From: CAZZDK01 sp964652235
GTDB lineage: Bacteria; Pseudomonadota; Alphaproteobacteria; UBA9219
Assembly: GCA_964652235.1 (NCBI GenBank)
Contig: CAZZDK010000004.1
Location: 49,160-113,159, forward strand
Length of the DNA stretch: 64,000 bases
Direction: 5' to 3'
Below the pieces are notes generated by a model that was not told where the DNA came from, ran no database searches, and saw nothing but the letters and a program-made list of their open reading frames with translations. Of this stretch, positions 1 to 8,124 are shown in pieces. A program made the translations under genes and the position numbers. Every line of letters begins with the position of its first letter. Position 1 is the stretch's first letter.

Positions 1-344
1 AACGGATGGTCCTGCGTGATAAGGATAAAGGGAAAGCTTTTGTCGTCGCGCAAAAGAACGTTGTAGGGCGGCAGGAACTGTTGAATGAGATTGGCCTCAA
101 GCAAAAGGGCCTCGGCCTCGGTGCGCGTCGTGACGATTTCCAGACCGCGCGTCCGCGCCACCATGCGTTGCAGCCGAACGGGCAGGCGGGAGATTTGGGT
201 ATAGGAAGCGACGCGGTTCCTAAGATTCTTCGCCTTGCCGACGTAAAGAACGCCGCCGTCCGCCGCCAACATCCGGTAGGTGCCGGGCGCCGCGGGCAAG
301 GTTTTGATCTGCGCGCGAAGAACGGCGATCCCCTCTTCGATCAT
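1..344 (-). CDS. uvrC: Excinuclease ABC subunit C, N-terminal part (cut by window edge)
   Basis: This is the incision nuclease subunit of UvrABC nucleotide excision repair. Reading the minus strand from an ATG at 344 gives 'MIEEGIAVLRAQIKTLPAAP', then 'GTYRML', 'GVLYVGKAKNLRNRV', 'TEAEALLLEANLIQQF' and 'LLRDDKSFP', which is the typical UvrC GIY-YIG domain (GTYRM/LYVGK form). The frame stays open to base 1, so about 114 residues are seen of a protein usually near 600. The start is well set: ATG (344-342) overlaps the TGA stop of the upstream gene in an ATGA, indicating translational coupling with the NDUFS4-like gene. UvrB-binding and EndoV-like domains lie outside the window. Confidence 0.93.
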   Translation of the reverse strand, partial: MIEEGIAVLRAQIKTLPAAPGTYRMLAADGGVLYVGKAKNLRNRVASYTQISRLPVRLQRMVARTRGLEIVTTRTEAEALLLEANLIQQFLPPYNVLLRDDKSFPFILITQDHP

Positions 345-655
345 CGAACGCCGTCCCGCCTTCGGTCGGGATTGAAATTGTCGAGATAGCTTCTGGGCAC
401 AACACGTCGCTCATTTGGTTCCTCGATCATGACCGTCCAGCCTTGCTTGCGCGCGAAAGATTCCGCCTCTTCGCGGCTCGAAAAGCGCAAGCGCCCGCGC
501 AGACTCGACAAAGAATCGTCCGCCGCGATCCAGCCCATTAAAGGCTCCGGCGCGCGGGGGGTTTCAAGCTCCGGCTCGATCAGCCAAGCCTGCTCCCTGC
601 ACCCGCAGGCCGATTGCGTGACGGAAACGGACGGTTTTAAGATTCGAACGCGCAT
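341..655 (-). CDS. NADH dehydrogenase NDUFS4-type accessory subunit (ETC complex I family)
   Basis: This small 104-residue protein matches the NDUFS4/18-kDa accessory subunit of respiratory complex I, which is common in Alphaproteobacteria and mitochondria. Visible landmarks are the start 'MRVRILKPS', the central 'EPLMGWIAADDSLSSLRGRL' and the tail 'RFSSREEAESFARKQGW...PRSYLDNF'. The pattern (P)LMGW...RLRF.S.EEA...A...GW and SY.DNF is characteristic. An AAGGAG ribosome site lies about 6 bases before the ATG. It is followed by uvrC with a 4-base overlap, so the two are co-transcribed, although excision repair and complex I have no known functional link. A region of about 100 bases separates it from the divergent glycosylase gene. 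Confidence 0.85.
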   Translation of the reverse strand: MRVRILKPSVSVTQSACGCREQAWLIEPELETPRAPEPLMGWIAADDSLSSLRGRLRFSSREEAESFARKQGWTVMIEEPNERRVVPRSYLDNFNPDRRRDGVR

Positions 656-754
656 GAAGACTCCTTCAAGGAAAGCCCAGTTTACTTCATTCGCCCCCTT
701 CTGGAAAGACAGCGGCCTTTACGCCTCACGCCGCGGGTGATAGGAAAACCGACC

Positions 755-1348
755 ATGAATCAAGAAACGCCCTCTCTCCCCCGCGTCGAATACGATTTTC
801 CGTCCGATCCGAAGAATTGGTCGCGAATCGCCCTTGTGGGCGAGGCGCCGGGAAAAGACGAAGTTCGGCTCGGCCACCCCTTTGTGGGGCGTAGCGGCCA
901 GCTTTTGAACGAGGTTTTAGCCAAGGCGGGCATTGAAAGACCCCGCTGCCTTGTCGCGAACGTCTTCCGCCTTCAGCCGCCGGGCAATAAGGTGGGCCAT
1001 TTCTTTTCCTCCCGTCGGGCCGCCAAGGAAGCCGGAAAGGCTCTGGCCGAAGAATGGGGAGCGTTTGGAAGCGCCTGGTGCCTTGAGGAATACTCTAAAG
1101 AGATTAATAAGTTAAAGGACGTTCTTCATTCTCTCTCGCCACGCGTCATCGTCGCGTTGGGCCGAACGCCTCTCTGGGCTTTAACAGGCCAAAACGGCCT
1201 TTTGGACAAGGTCGGACAGCGCCTCGAAGGACGGCTTGTTCCGGGAATCCCGGTCATCCCGACCTATCATCCCAGTTTCATTCTGCGTGGGAACTGGAGA
1301 CTTCAAGATCAATGGGTTAGTCACTTGCTTTTCGCTGCATCGCAATAA
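755..1348 (+). CDS. Uracil-DNA glycosylase superfamily protein (family 4/5-like)
   Basis: The protein has about 197 residues with the superfamily motif 1 'GEAPGKDEVRLGHPFVGRSG' near residue 30 and the late motif 'PTYHPSFILR' near the C-terminus, the two loops that form the uracil pocket in type 4 and related glycosylases. It probably removes uracil or another damaged base, or is a related non-catalytic member. The four Fe-S cysteines of canonical family 4 enzymes (one pair lies just N-terminal of motif 1) are not visible, so it resembles the SPO1 polymerase-associated branch lacking a cluster. I chose ATG 755; an in-frame GTG at 737 would add six residues and has no better ribosome site. Confidence 0.75.
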   Translation: MNQETPSLPRVEYDFPSDPKNWSRIALVGEAPGKDEVRLGHPFVGRSGQLLNEVLAKAGIERPRCLVANVFRLQPPGNKVGHFFSSRRAAKEAGKALAEEWGAFGSAWCLEEYSKEINKLKDVLHSLSPRVIVALGRTPLWALTGQNGLLDKVGQRLEGRLVPGIPVIPTYHPSFILRGNWRLQDQWVSHLLFAASQ

Positions 1349-1479
1349 AAACAGCCTCTTATGTTGCCATCGGGTAACGGATTCCTTGCATCTTGCCTTC
1401 CTGAAGGGCTAATCATTCGCCCCATCCTCGAAAGGTGCTAACTTTCGCGATCAGGATTCGCGCCCGCAGGAGATATGCT

Positions 1480-3495
1480 TTGAATACGCCGCCGAAAATT
1501 AAGAAAACCGAGATTACCGACAGCGCCAGCGAGGGCTGCGCCCTCGACCCGGCGGACGTGTGCGTGCGCAAAGCGGGCCGTCCCGCGACGCCTCTTTTGG
1601 ACACGGTTAAAGGCGTCGAGGATTTGCGCCGATTGCCCCTCGACAAACTCCAACAACTGGCCGACGAGATCCGCGACGAGGTTATCCATACCGTCTCGAT
1701 GACCGGCGGCCACCTCGGCTCCGGCTTGGGCGTGGTCGAGCTGACCGTCGCGCTTCATTACGTTTTCAACACGCCGACGGACACGCTCATCTGGGACGTC
1801 GGCCATCAAGTCTATCCGCACAAGATCCTGACGGGCAGAAGGGATCGGATCCACACCCTGCGCCAGGGCGGCGGGCTTTCCGGCTTCACCAAACGCGCGG
1901 AAAGCGTTTTCGATCCGTTCGGCGCGGGCCACAGCTCGACGTCGATTTCGGCGGCGCTCGGCTTCGCGATAGGGCGCGATTTCAACCGAAAGAAAAACCA
2001 GGTCATCGCCGTCATCGGCGACGGCTCCATCAGCGCGGGCATGGCCTATGAGGCCCTGAACAATGCGGGCGCTTCCAATTCCCGGTTGATCGTCATTCTG
2101 AACGACAACGATATGTCCATCGCGCCGCCGACCGGGGCGATCAGCGCCTATCTTTCGCGCATCGCCTCGTCCAAGGAATACCGCAATCTGCGCCACCTGG
2201 CCAAAGAGTTCGCCAACATCTTCCCGCGCCCGATCAAGGAAGCCGCCCGCAAGGCCGAGCATTACGCGCGGGGCATGGTCACGGGCGGCACCTTGTTCGA
2301 AGAGATGGGTTTTTACTATGTCGGCCCCATCGACGGGCACAATTTCGACCATCTGATACCTGTTTTGGAAAATGTCCGCGACGATCCGCAGGGCGGGCCG
2401 GTTCTGATCCATATCGTGACGCAAAAGGGCCGGGGCTACGCGCCCGCCGAATGCGCGCCGGATAAAATGCACGGCGTGGCCAGGTTCAACATCGTCACGG
2501 GCGCGCAGGACAAGCCGAAAAACACGCCCCCCTCCTACACGCGGGTGTTCGGCGAAGCCTTGGCCAAGGAAGCCGAACGCGACGAGAAGATCGTGGGCAT
2601 CACGGCAGCCATGCCCGCCGGAACGGGCCTTGATATTCTGGGCAAACGTTTCCCGGATCGTTTGTTCGACGTCGGAATCGCCGAGCAGCACGCGGTGACC
2701 TTTGCCGCAGGCCTGGCCTGCGAGGGCCTTAAGCCCTTCTGCGCCATCTATTCCTCGTTTATGCAGCGGGCCTACGACCAGGTTATGCACGACGTGGTGC
2801 TGCAAAAGCTCCCCGTCCGCCTGGTGATGGACCGCGCGGGTCTTGTCGGCGCCGACGGCGCGACCCATGCCGGGTCTTTCGATCTGGCCTTTATGGGCTG
2901 CCTGCCGGACATCGTTGTCATGTCTCCCTCGGACGAGGCTGAACTGGTCCATATGGTCGCGACGGCCTTGGCGCTGGACGACGCGCCTTCCGCCCTGCGC
3001 TATCCGCGCGGCGATGGAATCGGCGTCGAGATTCCCGATTACGGCACGCCTTTGCCCCTCGGTAAGGGCCGGATCGTCAAGGAAGGAAGCAAGGTGGCGC
3101 TTTTGAGCCTCGGCACCCGCCTGACCGAATGCCTCAAGGCTGCGTCGGACTTGGACGCGAGGGGGCTTTCCACGACGGTGGCAGATATGCGTTTCGCCAA
3201 GCCGCTTGATCTGGACTTGATCTTACGCCTGGCGCAAAACCACGAAATCGTCATTACGATCGAGGAAGGCTCTATCGGCGGCTTCGGCAGTCACGTCCTG
3301 CACCACCTGGCGAATGCGGGCGCGATGGATCGGGGGCTTAAGATACGTTCGATGACCCTGCCGGACGTTTTCCAATGCCAGGACACGCCCTTCAGGCAGT
3401 ACGAAGAGGCGGGCCTGAACGCGAGGCACATCGTGGCGCGGGCCTTGTCCGCCCTGGGGCAGGAAAAAGAGGCCAGAGCCGCCCTCGGCGCCTGA
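1480..3495 (+). CDS. dxs: 1-deoxy-D-xylulose-5-phosphate synthase
   Basis: This is the thiamine-diphosphate enzyme that condenses pyruvate and glyceraldehyde-3-phosphate, the first step of the MEP isoprenoid pathway, in the cytoplasm. It shows the early 'GHLGSGLGVVELTVALHYVF', the cofactor motif 'VIGDGSISAGMAYEALNNAG', the transketolase central part 'DVGIAEQHAVTFAAGLA', 'DRAGLVGADGATHAGSFD', and a complete C-terminal domain ('SIGGFGSHVL'). Length is about 671 residues against the usual 620-640, the excess being an N-terminal tail of about 35 residues before 'TPLLDTVKGVEDLRRLP'. The start is probably TTG at 1480, because AGGAG at 1468-1472 is well spaced from it; an upstream GTG at 1435 lacks such a site. 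The next gene follows after about 56 bases. Confidence 0.96.
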   Translation: MNTPPKIKKTEITDSASEGCALDPADVCVRKAGRPATPLLDTVKGVEDLRRLPLDKLQQLADEIRDEVIHTVSMTGGHLGSGLGVVELTVALHYVFNTPTDTLIWDVGHQVYPHKILTGRRDRIHTLRQGGGLSGFTKRAESVFDPFGAGHSSTSISAALGFAIGRDFNRKKNQVIAVIGDGSISAGMAYEALNNAGASNSRLIVILNDNDMSIAPPTGAISAYLSRIASSKEYRNLRHLAKEFANIFPRPIKEAARKAEHYARGMVTGGTLFEEMGFYYVGPIDGHNFDHLIPVLENVRDDPQGGPVLIHIVTQKGRGYAPAECAPDKMHGVARFNIVTGAQDKPKNTPPSYTRVFGEALAKEAERDEKIVGITAAMPAGTGLDILGKRFPDRLFDVGIAEQHAVTFAAGLACEGLKPFCAIYSSFMQRAYDQVMHDVVLQKLPVRLVMDRAGLVGADGATHAGSFDLAFMGCLPDIVVMSPSDEAELVHMVATALALDDAPSALRYPRGDGIGVEIPDYGTPLPLGKGRIVKEGSKVALLSLGTRLTECLKAASDLDARGLSTTVADMRFAKPLDLDLILRLAQNHEIVITIEEGSIGGFGSHVLHHLANAGAMDRGLKIRSMTLPDVFQCQDTPFRQYEEAGLNARHIVARALSALGQEKEARAALGA

Positions 3496-3551
3496 AATCC
3501 GCCTCAATCTTTTGTGAAAAGCTTCGAATCTTCGGTCCAATGGAAAGTCTT

Positions 3552-4175
3552 ATGAATCGTTTTTTCTCGCTCGCTCTTGTCGCCCTCTCCCTTGCCCTGT
3601 TCGCCCCCGCCGCAAAGGCCGGACAAGAAACGCCCGCCATGGCGCTCGTCCGCTCTTTCTACGATACGCTGACGGAAGCCATGAAACAGGGGCCGAAGAT
3701 CGGTTTCGAAGGCCGCTATAAGATGCTGGAGCCTGCCGTAACCAAAACCTTCAATCTGCCCCTGATGGCGCGCTATGCCGTTGGGCTAAGCTGGTCCAAA
3801 CAAAAGCCGGAAGAGCAAAAAGCTCTTGTCGCGGCCTTTTCGCGCTTTTCCGTCGCGACTTACGCCAGCCGCTTTACGAAATACGACGGCGAGAAGTTCG
3901 AGGTTCTGGGCGAAAAACCGGCCGCGGGCGGCGGCGTGATGGTCGAAACGCGTCTTTCTCCCAAAGACGGCGAACCTGTGACTCTCAATTACCTCGTGCG
4001 GCAAGACGAAAAGGGGGCGCCGCGCATCATGGACGTTTATCTTGACGCCGCCATCAGCGAGCTGGCTACGCGCCGCTCCGAGTTCGGCGCGGTCATCAAG
4101 CGTGAAAGCTTTGCGATCCTTATCCAGTCTCTTGAGCAAAAAGCCGAAAAAATGGGGTCCAACCGACCAAGCTGA
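3552..4175 (+). CDS. MlaC/HpnM/Ttg2D-family periplasmic lipid-binding protein
   Basis: The 207-residue protein has a clear signal peptide ('SLALVALSLALFAPAAKA' followed by GQET) and the all-helical/NTF2-like pattern of the toluene-tolerance family: 'VRSFYDTLTEAMK', 'PAVTKTFNLPLMARYAVG', 'FSRFSVATYASRF' and 'MDVYLDAAISELATRRSEF'. MlaC carries phospholipids between membranes; the HpnM branch is linked to hopanoid handling. Lying just after dxs (isoprenoid precursors) makes an HpnM-like role possible, but no hopanoid enzyme is in the window, so this is inference. Two in-frame ATGs exist (3540 and 3552); 3552 follows a GGAAAG-type site and leaves a better signal peptide. Confidence 0.8.
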   Translation: MNRFFSLALVALSLALFAPAAKAGQETPAMALVRSFYDTLTEAMKQGPKIGFEGRYKMLEPAVTKTFNLPLMARYAVGLSWSKQKPEEQKALVAAFSRFSVATYASRFTKYDGEKFEVLGEKPAAGGGVMVETRLSPKDGEPVTLNYLVRQDEKGAPRIMDVYLDAAISELATRRSEFGAVIKRESFAILIQSLEQKAEKMGSNRPS

Positions 4176-4184
4176 GTCGCCGCC

Positions 4185-6785
4185 ATGCGTAGCCACCGTC
4201 GCGCTTTTTTTGTCCTCTTGATCGTCCTTGCGGCCAATTTGAGCGCCTGGGGGCTTGCGAATAGGGGCGCGTGGGGCCAGGCTTGGGGCGGCAAGATAAA
4301 CTCCCTCTCCTATTCCGCCTGGAAACAGGACGACGAAAGCACGCGCCCCAGCGACGAAACGCTGGAAAGCGACATGAGACTTCTGGCGGGCAGCGTCCGT
4401 TCCATCCGCCTCTACGGCCTGAGCGGCGGCCTGGATAAGATCGTCGATCTGGCTGAAAAAGCCGGGCTTAACGTTTTCCCCGGCGCGTGGATCAGCCCGG
4501 ACGAAGCCGCAAACAACGCCGAGGTGGATCGCTTGATCCGGACGGCCAGCACCCACGCCAACATCCGGCGCGTCCTGGTCGGCAACGAAACCATCCTGCG
4601 CGCCGACGTGAAGCCCGAAGTCCTGATCGGCTACATCGAACGGGTGAAACGCCATCTGAGCCTCCCGGTCTCCACCGCCGAACCGTGGCACGTCTGGCTT
4701 GACCATCCTGAGCTTGTCCGCGCCGTCGATTTCATCACGGTCCACATTCTGCCCTACTGGGAAGGCATTCCGGTGTCCGGCGCAATGGATTACGTCAAAT
4801 ACCGCCTGGACCAGCTTCAGACGGCTTTTCCGGACAAGCATATCTTCCTGGGCGAAGTCGGCTGGCCCAGCGAGGGCCAATGGGTGCGCGGGGCGGAACC
4901 TTCGCAAATCAACCAGGCGCGCTTCATCCGCAGTTTTTTGAATTACGCTTCGGAAACGCGGCTCGATTATTCCATCGTCGAGGCCATCGACGCGCCGTGG
5001 AAGCGGGAAATCGAAGGAACCGTCGGGGCCCATTGGGGCCTTTGGAGCGCGGGGCGCGAGCCGAAGTTCGAAATGAGCGGCCTTGTCGTGGAATCCGCGC
5101 GTTGGATCTGGGGCTGTCTTTTCGCGTCTCTTCTGGCGGCTTTTCCGATCCTGTGGTTCGTGCGCAAGCGAAAGGACCTTAAGTTCGCCGGACAGATTTT
5201 CTACGCTGGCTTAATCCAGGCGACGGCGGCCCTTTTCGTCTGGGCCGTTATGGCCGCGCTGGCCGAGCGGATCATCAACGCCAATACGCTGTCCTGGATC
5301 GTTTTAATCGCCTTTCAGCTCGTTCTTCTGGCCCTTCTCCTGGTTGACGGATTCGAGCTGACGGAAGTCATATGGGCCAATCGCCGCCGAAACTTTTTAC
5401 CCCGCGAGGACGAGCCGGGAAAAGACGCGCCCAAGGTCTCGATCCATGTTCCCTGCTACAACGAGCCGCCGCATATGGTCATCGAAACGCTCGACGCGCT
5501 GGCGCGACTTGACTGGCCGAACTTCGAGGTCCTCGTCGTGGACAACAACACGAAGGACGAGGCGGTCTGGAAGCCTCTTGAGGAACATTGCCGCAAGCTG
5601 GGACCGCGCTTTCGCTTTTTCCACCTGCCGAAATGGCCGGGGTTCAAGGCGGGGGCGCTCAACTTCGCGCTGAAGGAAACCGCGCCGGACGCCCAGATCG
5701 TCGGCGTCATCGATAGCGACTACATCGTTGACAGAAACTGGCTGCGCGCGACGGTTCCCTATTTCGAGAAAAGCAAAGTCGCCATCGTTCAGGCGCCGCA
5801 GGATTATCGCGACGGCGGCGAAAATCTTTTCAAGCGTATGTGCTATTGGGAATATGCGGGCTTTTTCCACATCGGCATGGTGCAAAGAAACGAACGCAAC
5901 GCGATCATCCAGCACGGCACCATGACGCTCATTCGCAAAACCGCTCTCGAAAAGGTCAAAGGTTGGGCCGAATGGTGCATTTGCGAAGACGCGGAAATGG
6001 GCCTGCGCCAGTTCGAACACGGGCTGGAAGCCGTTTATCTCGAACACTCTTTTGGCCGGGGACTGATCCCGGACAGCTTCAGCGGCTATAAAACGCAGCG
6101 CTTCCGCTGGGCCTACGGGGCCGTACAAATTCTGAAACGCCATTGGCGGGCGCTAAGCGAAAACAAAGGCATCGACGGCGCGAAATTAACGCGCGGCCAA
6201 AGGTATCATTTCGTCTCCGGCTGGCTGCCCTGGTTCGCGGACGCGGCCCATTTGGCTTTCGTCCTTGCGGCCCTTTTGTGGTCGGGCCTTCTTTTACTGA
6301 AGTGGGTCGAGTTTCCGCCCGCTGTTTTTCTGGTGCCGACGCTTAGCGTTTTCGTCTTTAAGGTTCTTGCGGGCCTGTGGCTTTATCGCGCGCGGGTCAA
6401 ATGCGGCTTCCTAGACCGCATCGGCGCCGCCATAGCGGGCATGGCGCTGACCCACGCCGTGGGACGGGCTGTTTGGCAGGGCCTCTTCACCTCCGGCAAG
6501 CCTTTTATCCGAACGCCCAAATGCGACGACAAGCCCGCTTTAACACAGGGTGTCCTGATGGCCCGCGAAGAGCTTGCTCTTCTGGCGCTTCTCCTGACCG
6601 CCGCGATTTCGATCCTGCACCTCTTCCGCCCTTCGAACCAGAACGCCCTGCTTTGGTCGGGTATGCTTTTGGTCCAGACTTTGCCTTATTGGGCGGCTCT
6701 TCTCACTTCCCTGTCGAGCGTCCTGCCCGGCGGAAGCTTAGGAAGAATGTTCAGGATTCCACTTCCTCGCCGGAAGGCGGCGTAA
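4185..6785 (+). CDS. Fused GH17-like glucanase/transglycosidase and GT2 beta-glucan synthase (NdvB-like architecture)
   Basis: This 866-residue membrane protein has two parts. Residues about 35-300 are a glycoside hydrolase 17 domain with acid/base Glu135 in 'LVGNETIL' and nucleophile Glu224 in 'LGEVGWPS'. After membrane segments (about 305-390) comes a GT2 processive synthase domain with 'HVPCYNEPP', the Asp-Ser-Asp at 510-512, 'HGTMTLI', 'CEDAEMGLRQFEHG' and 'QRFRWAYG' (638-644), then more membrane helices. The same architecture is known in NdvB-type cyclic or branched beta-1,3-glucan synthases: GT2 polymerises from UDP-glucose and GH17 remodels or cyclises the chain in the periplasm. All catalytic residues seem intact. 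Its stop overlaps the convergent CNNM-type gene by 35 bases. Confidence 0.87.
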   Translation: MRSHRRAFFVLLIVLAANLSAWGLANRGAWGQAWGGKINSLSYSAWKQDDESTRPSDETLESDMRLLAGSVRSIRLYGLSGGLDKIVDLAEKAGLNVFPGAWISPDEAANNAEVDRLIRTASTHANIRRVLVGNETILRADVKPEVLIGYIERVKRHLSLPVSTAEPWHVWLDHPELVRAVDFITVHILPYWEGIPVSGAMDYVKYRLDQLQTAFPDKHIFLGEVGWPSEGQWVRGAEPSQINQARFIRSFLNYASETRLDYSIVEAIDAPWKREIEGTVGAHWGLWSAGREPKFEMSGLVVESARWIWGCLFASLLAAFPILWFVRKRKDLKFAGQIFYAGLIQATAALFVWAVMAALAERIINANTLSWIVLIAFQLVLLALLLVDGFELTEVIWANRRRNFLPREDEPGKDAPKVSIHVPCYNEPPHMVIETLDALARLDWPNFEVLVVDNNTKDEAVWKPLEEHCRKLGPRFRFFHLPKWPGFKAGALNFALKETAPDAQIVGVIDSDYIVDRNWLRATVPYFEKSKVAIVQAPQDYRDGGENLFKRMCYWEYAGFFHIGMVQRNERNAIIQHGTMTLIRKTALEKVKGWAEWCICEDAEMGLRQFEHGLEAVYLEHSFGRGLIPDSFSGYKTQRFRWAYGAVQILKRHWRALSENKGIDGAKLTRGQRYHFVSGWLPWFADAAHLAFVLAALLWSGLLLLKWVEFPPAVFLVPTLSVFVFKVLAGLWLYRARVKCGFLDRIGAAIAGMALTHAVGRAVWQGLFTSGKPFIRTPKCDDKPALTQGVLMAREELALLALLLTAAISILHLFRPSNQNALLWSGMLLVQTLPYWAALLTSLSSVLPGGSLGRMFRIPLPRRKAA

Positions 6786-8055
6786 TCAAGACCATATCAA
6801 TCCGGCGCCCGTCCATGTCCATCACCTCAAACCGAGCGCCGCCCCATTCAAAGAAATCGCCCACGGCAGGAACGCGCCCCAGCCTATCGATCATAAATCC
6901 CGCCAGCGTGTGATAGGTCTCGCCGTCGCGCAGACCTTTGACCCCAATCAGAGACTCCACTTCATCGATCGAGGTCATGCCGTCGGCAAGCCAAGTTCCG
7001 TCCGCGCGACGAATAGGTCTTTCTCCTTTTTCCTTCCCGGCTTCGTGAATCTCGCCGATGACGGCTTGCAGAATGTCCACGATGGAGATCATGCCTTCAA
7101 GCGAGCCGTATTCGTCCACGACGATGGCGACGTGCTGGCCGGTTTGCTTGAACTGCTCTAAAAGCCTTAAGACCGAAGCGGTTTCCGGGACCACCAGGGG
7201 GGGCCGCAGAAGCCCTAGAAAATCGGGTTTCTGCCCCGAAGCCGCCTGGCGCAAAAGATCCTTGGCGCGGACGATTCCGAGGACTTCCTTGAGGTCTCCC
7301 TTAACGAGGGGAAAACGGCTGTAGCCGCTTTCCTTCACGATACGAAGATTTTCTTCCGGCCCATCCTCCACGGCCAGCCAGACCATATCCACGCGCGGGG
7401 TCATAAAGGCGGCAACCGTCCGATCAGACAGCCGCATGACGCTTTCGAGCATATTCTTTTCGGCAGGCTTAAGGGCCCCTGTTTTAGCTCCCTCCTCGAT
7501 CATGCCGCGAACGTCTTCTTCTGTGACGACAGAATCGGCGCGGCTCTTAAGCCCCAGAATCTTAAGGACAATTTCCGTTGAGACGCCAAGAAACCACACA
7601 ACGGGCGCAGCCAAAAGCGCGAAGCCGCGCATAAAACCGGCGACCCTCACGGCAATCGGTTCGGCATAGGCAAGACCGATGCGCTTGGGGACCAACTCCC
7701 CGATCACGAGGCTCAGATAGGTCACAAAAGCGACGGTCACGGCCATGGCGATCCATTCGCCGTAGGGAGAAATTCCCTCGATCCCATTCAGATAAGCCCC
7801 GAAAGGCCCGGCCAGCTCGGTTCCTGAAAAAGCGCCCAAAAGGACGCTGACAAGCGTCACGCCCACCTGAACAATAGAGAGAAAGGAACTGGGATTTCCG
7901 GCAAGATCCAAAGCCCGACGCGCGCCTTTGTGGCGCCCTTCCTCCGCCATTTGACGCAATCGGGAGCGACGAGCCGAAAGGATGGCCAATTCGGCCATGG
8001 CAAAAAAGCCGTTGATGAGAAGGAGAAGAACTAAAATGGCGCAGTTTTTGATCAC
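6751..8055 (-). CDS. CNNM/CorC-type transporter (DUF21-CBS pair-CorC_HlyC, 'hemolysin' family)
   Basis: The 434-residue inner-membrane protein begins with a DUF21 domain ('LLLLINGFFAMAELAILSA', about residues 1-180, four hydrophobic segments), followed by two CBS modules (about 205-325; 'FMTPRVDMVWLAVEDGP', 'HVAIVVDEYGSLEGMISI') and a CorC_HlyC C-terminal domain. Members are divalent-cation (Mg2+/Co2+) transporters or efflux regulators; the old name 'hemolysin' is not informative. The start is a GTG at 8055, giving the conserved hydrophobic N-terminus seen in the family. It is divergent from the O-GlcNAc transferase gene, sharing about 70 bases of promoter region, and convergent with the glucan synthase, where the last 35 bases overlap. 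Confidence 0.9.
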   Translation of the reverse strand: MIKNCAILVLLLLINGFFAMAELAILSARRSRLRQMAEEGRHKGARRALDLAGNPSSFLSIVQVGVTLVSVLLGAFSGTELAGPFGAYLNGIEGISPYGEWIAMAVTVAFVTYLSLVIGELVPKRIGLAYAEPIAVRVAGFMRGFALLAAPVVWFLGVSTEIVLKILGLKSRADSVVTEEDVRGMIEEGAKTGALKPAEKNMLESVMRLSDRTVAAFMTPRVDMVWLAVEDGPEENLRIVKESGYSRFPLVKGDLKEVLGIVRAKDLLRQAASGQKPDFLGLLRPPLVVPETASVLRLLEQFKQTGQHVAIVVDEYGSLEGMISIVDILQAVIGEIHEAGKEKGERPIRRADGTWLADGMTSIDEVESLIGVKGLRDGETYHTLAGFMIDRLGRVPAVGDFFEWGGARFEVMDMDGRRIDMVLITPPSGEEVES

Positions 8056-8124
8056 GGTCGGCTTTCTTTGAGGTAAATTGGCGAGAAAGCGAATCTACCC
8101 ACTCACGCAAGGAAGAGCAACATC

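Noticed and set aside
1438..2952. Minus-strand open frame of 504 codons inside dxs
   Set aside because: Shadow of dxs; composition typical of antisense frames in GC-rich DNA.
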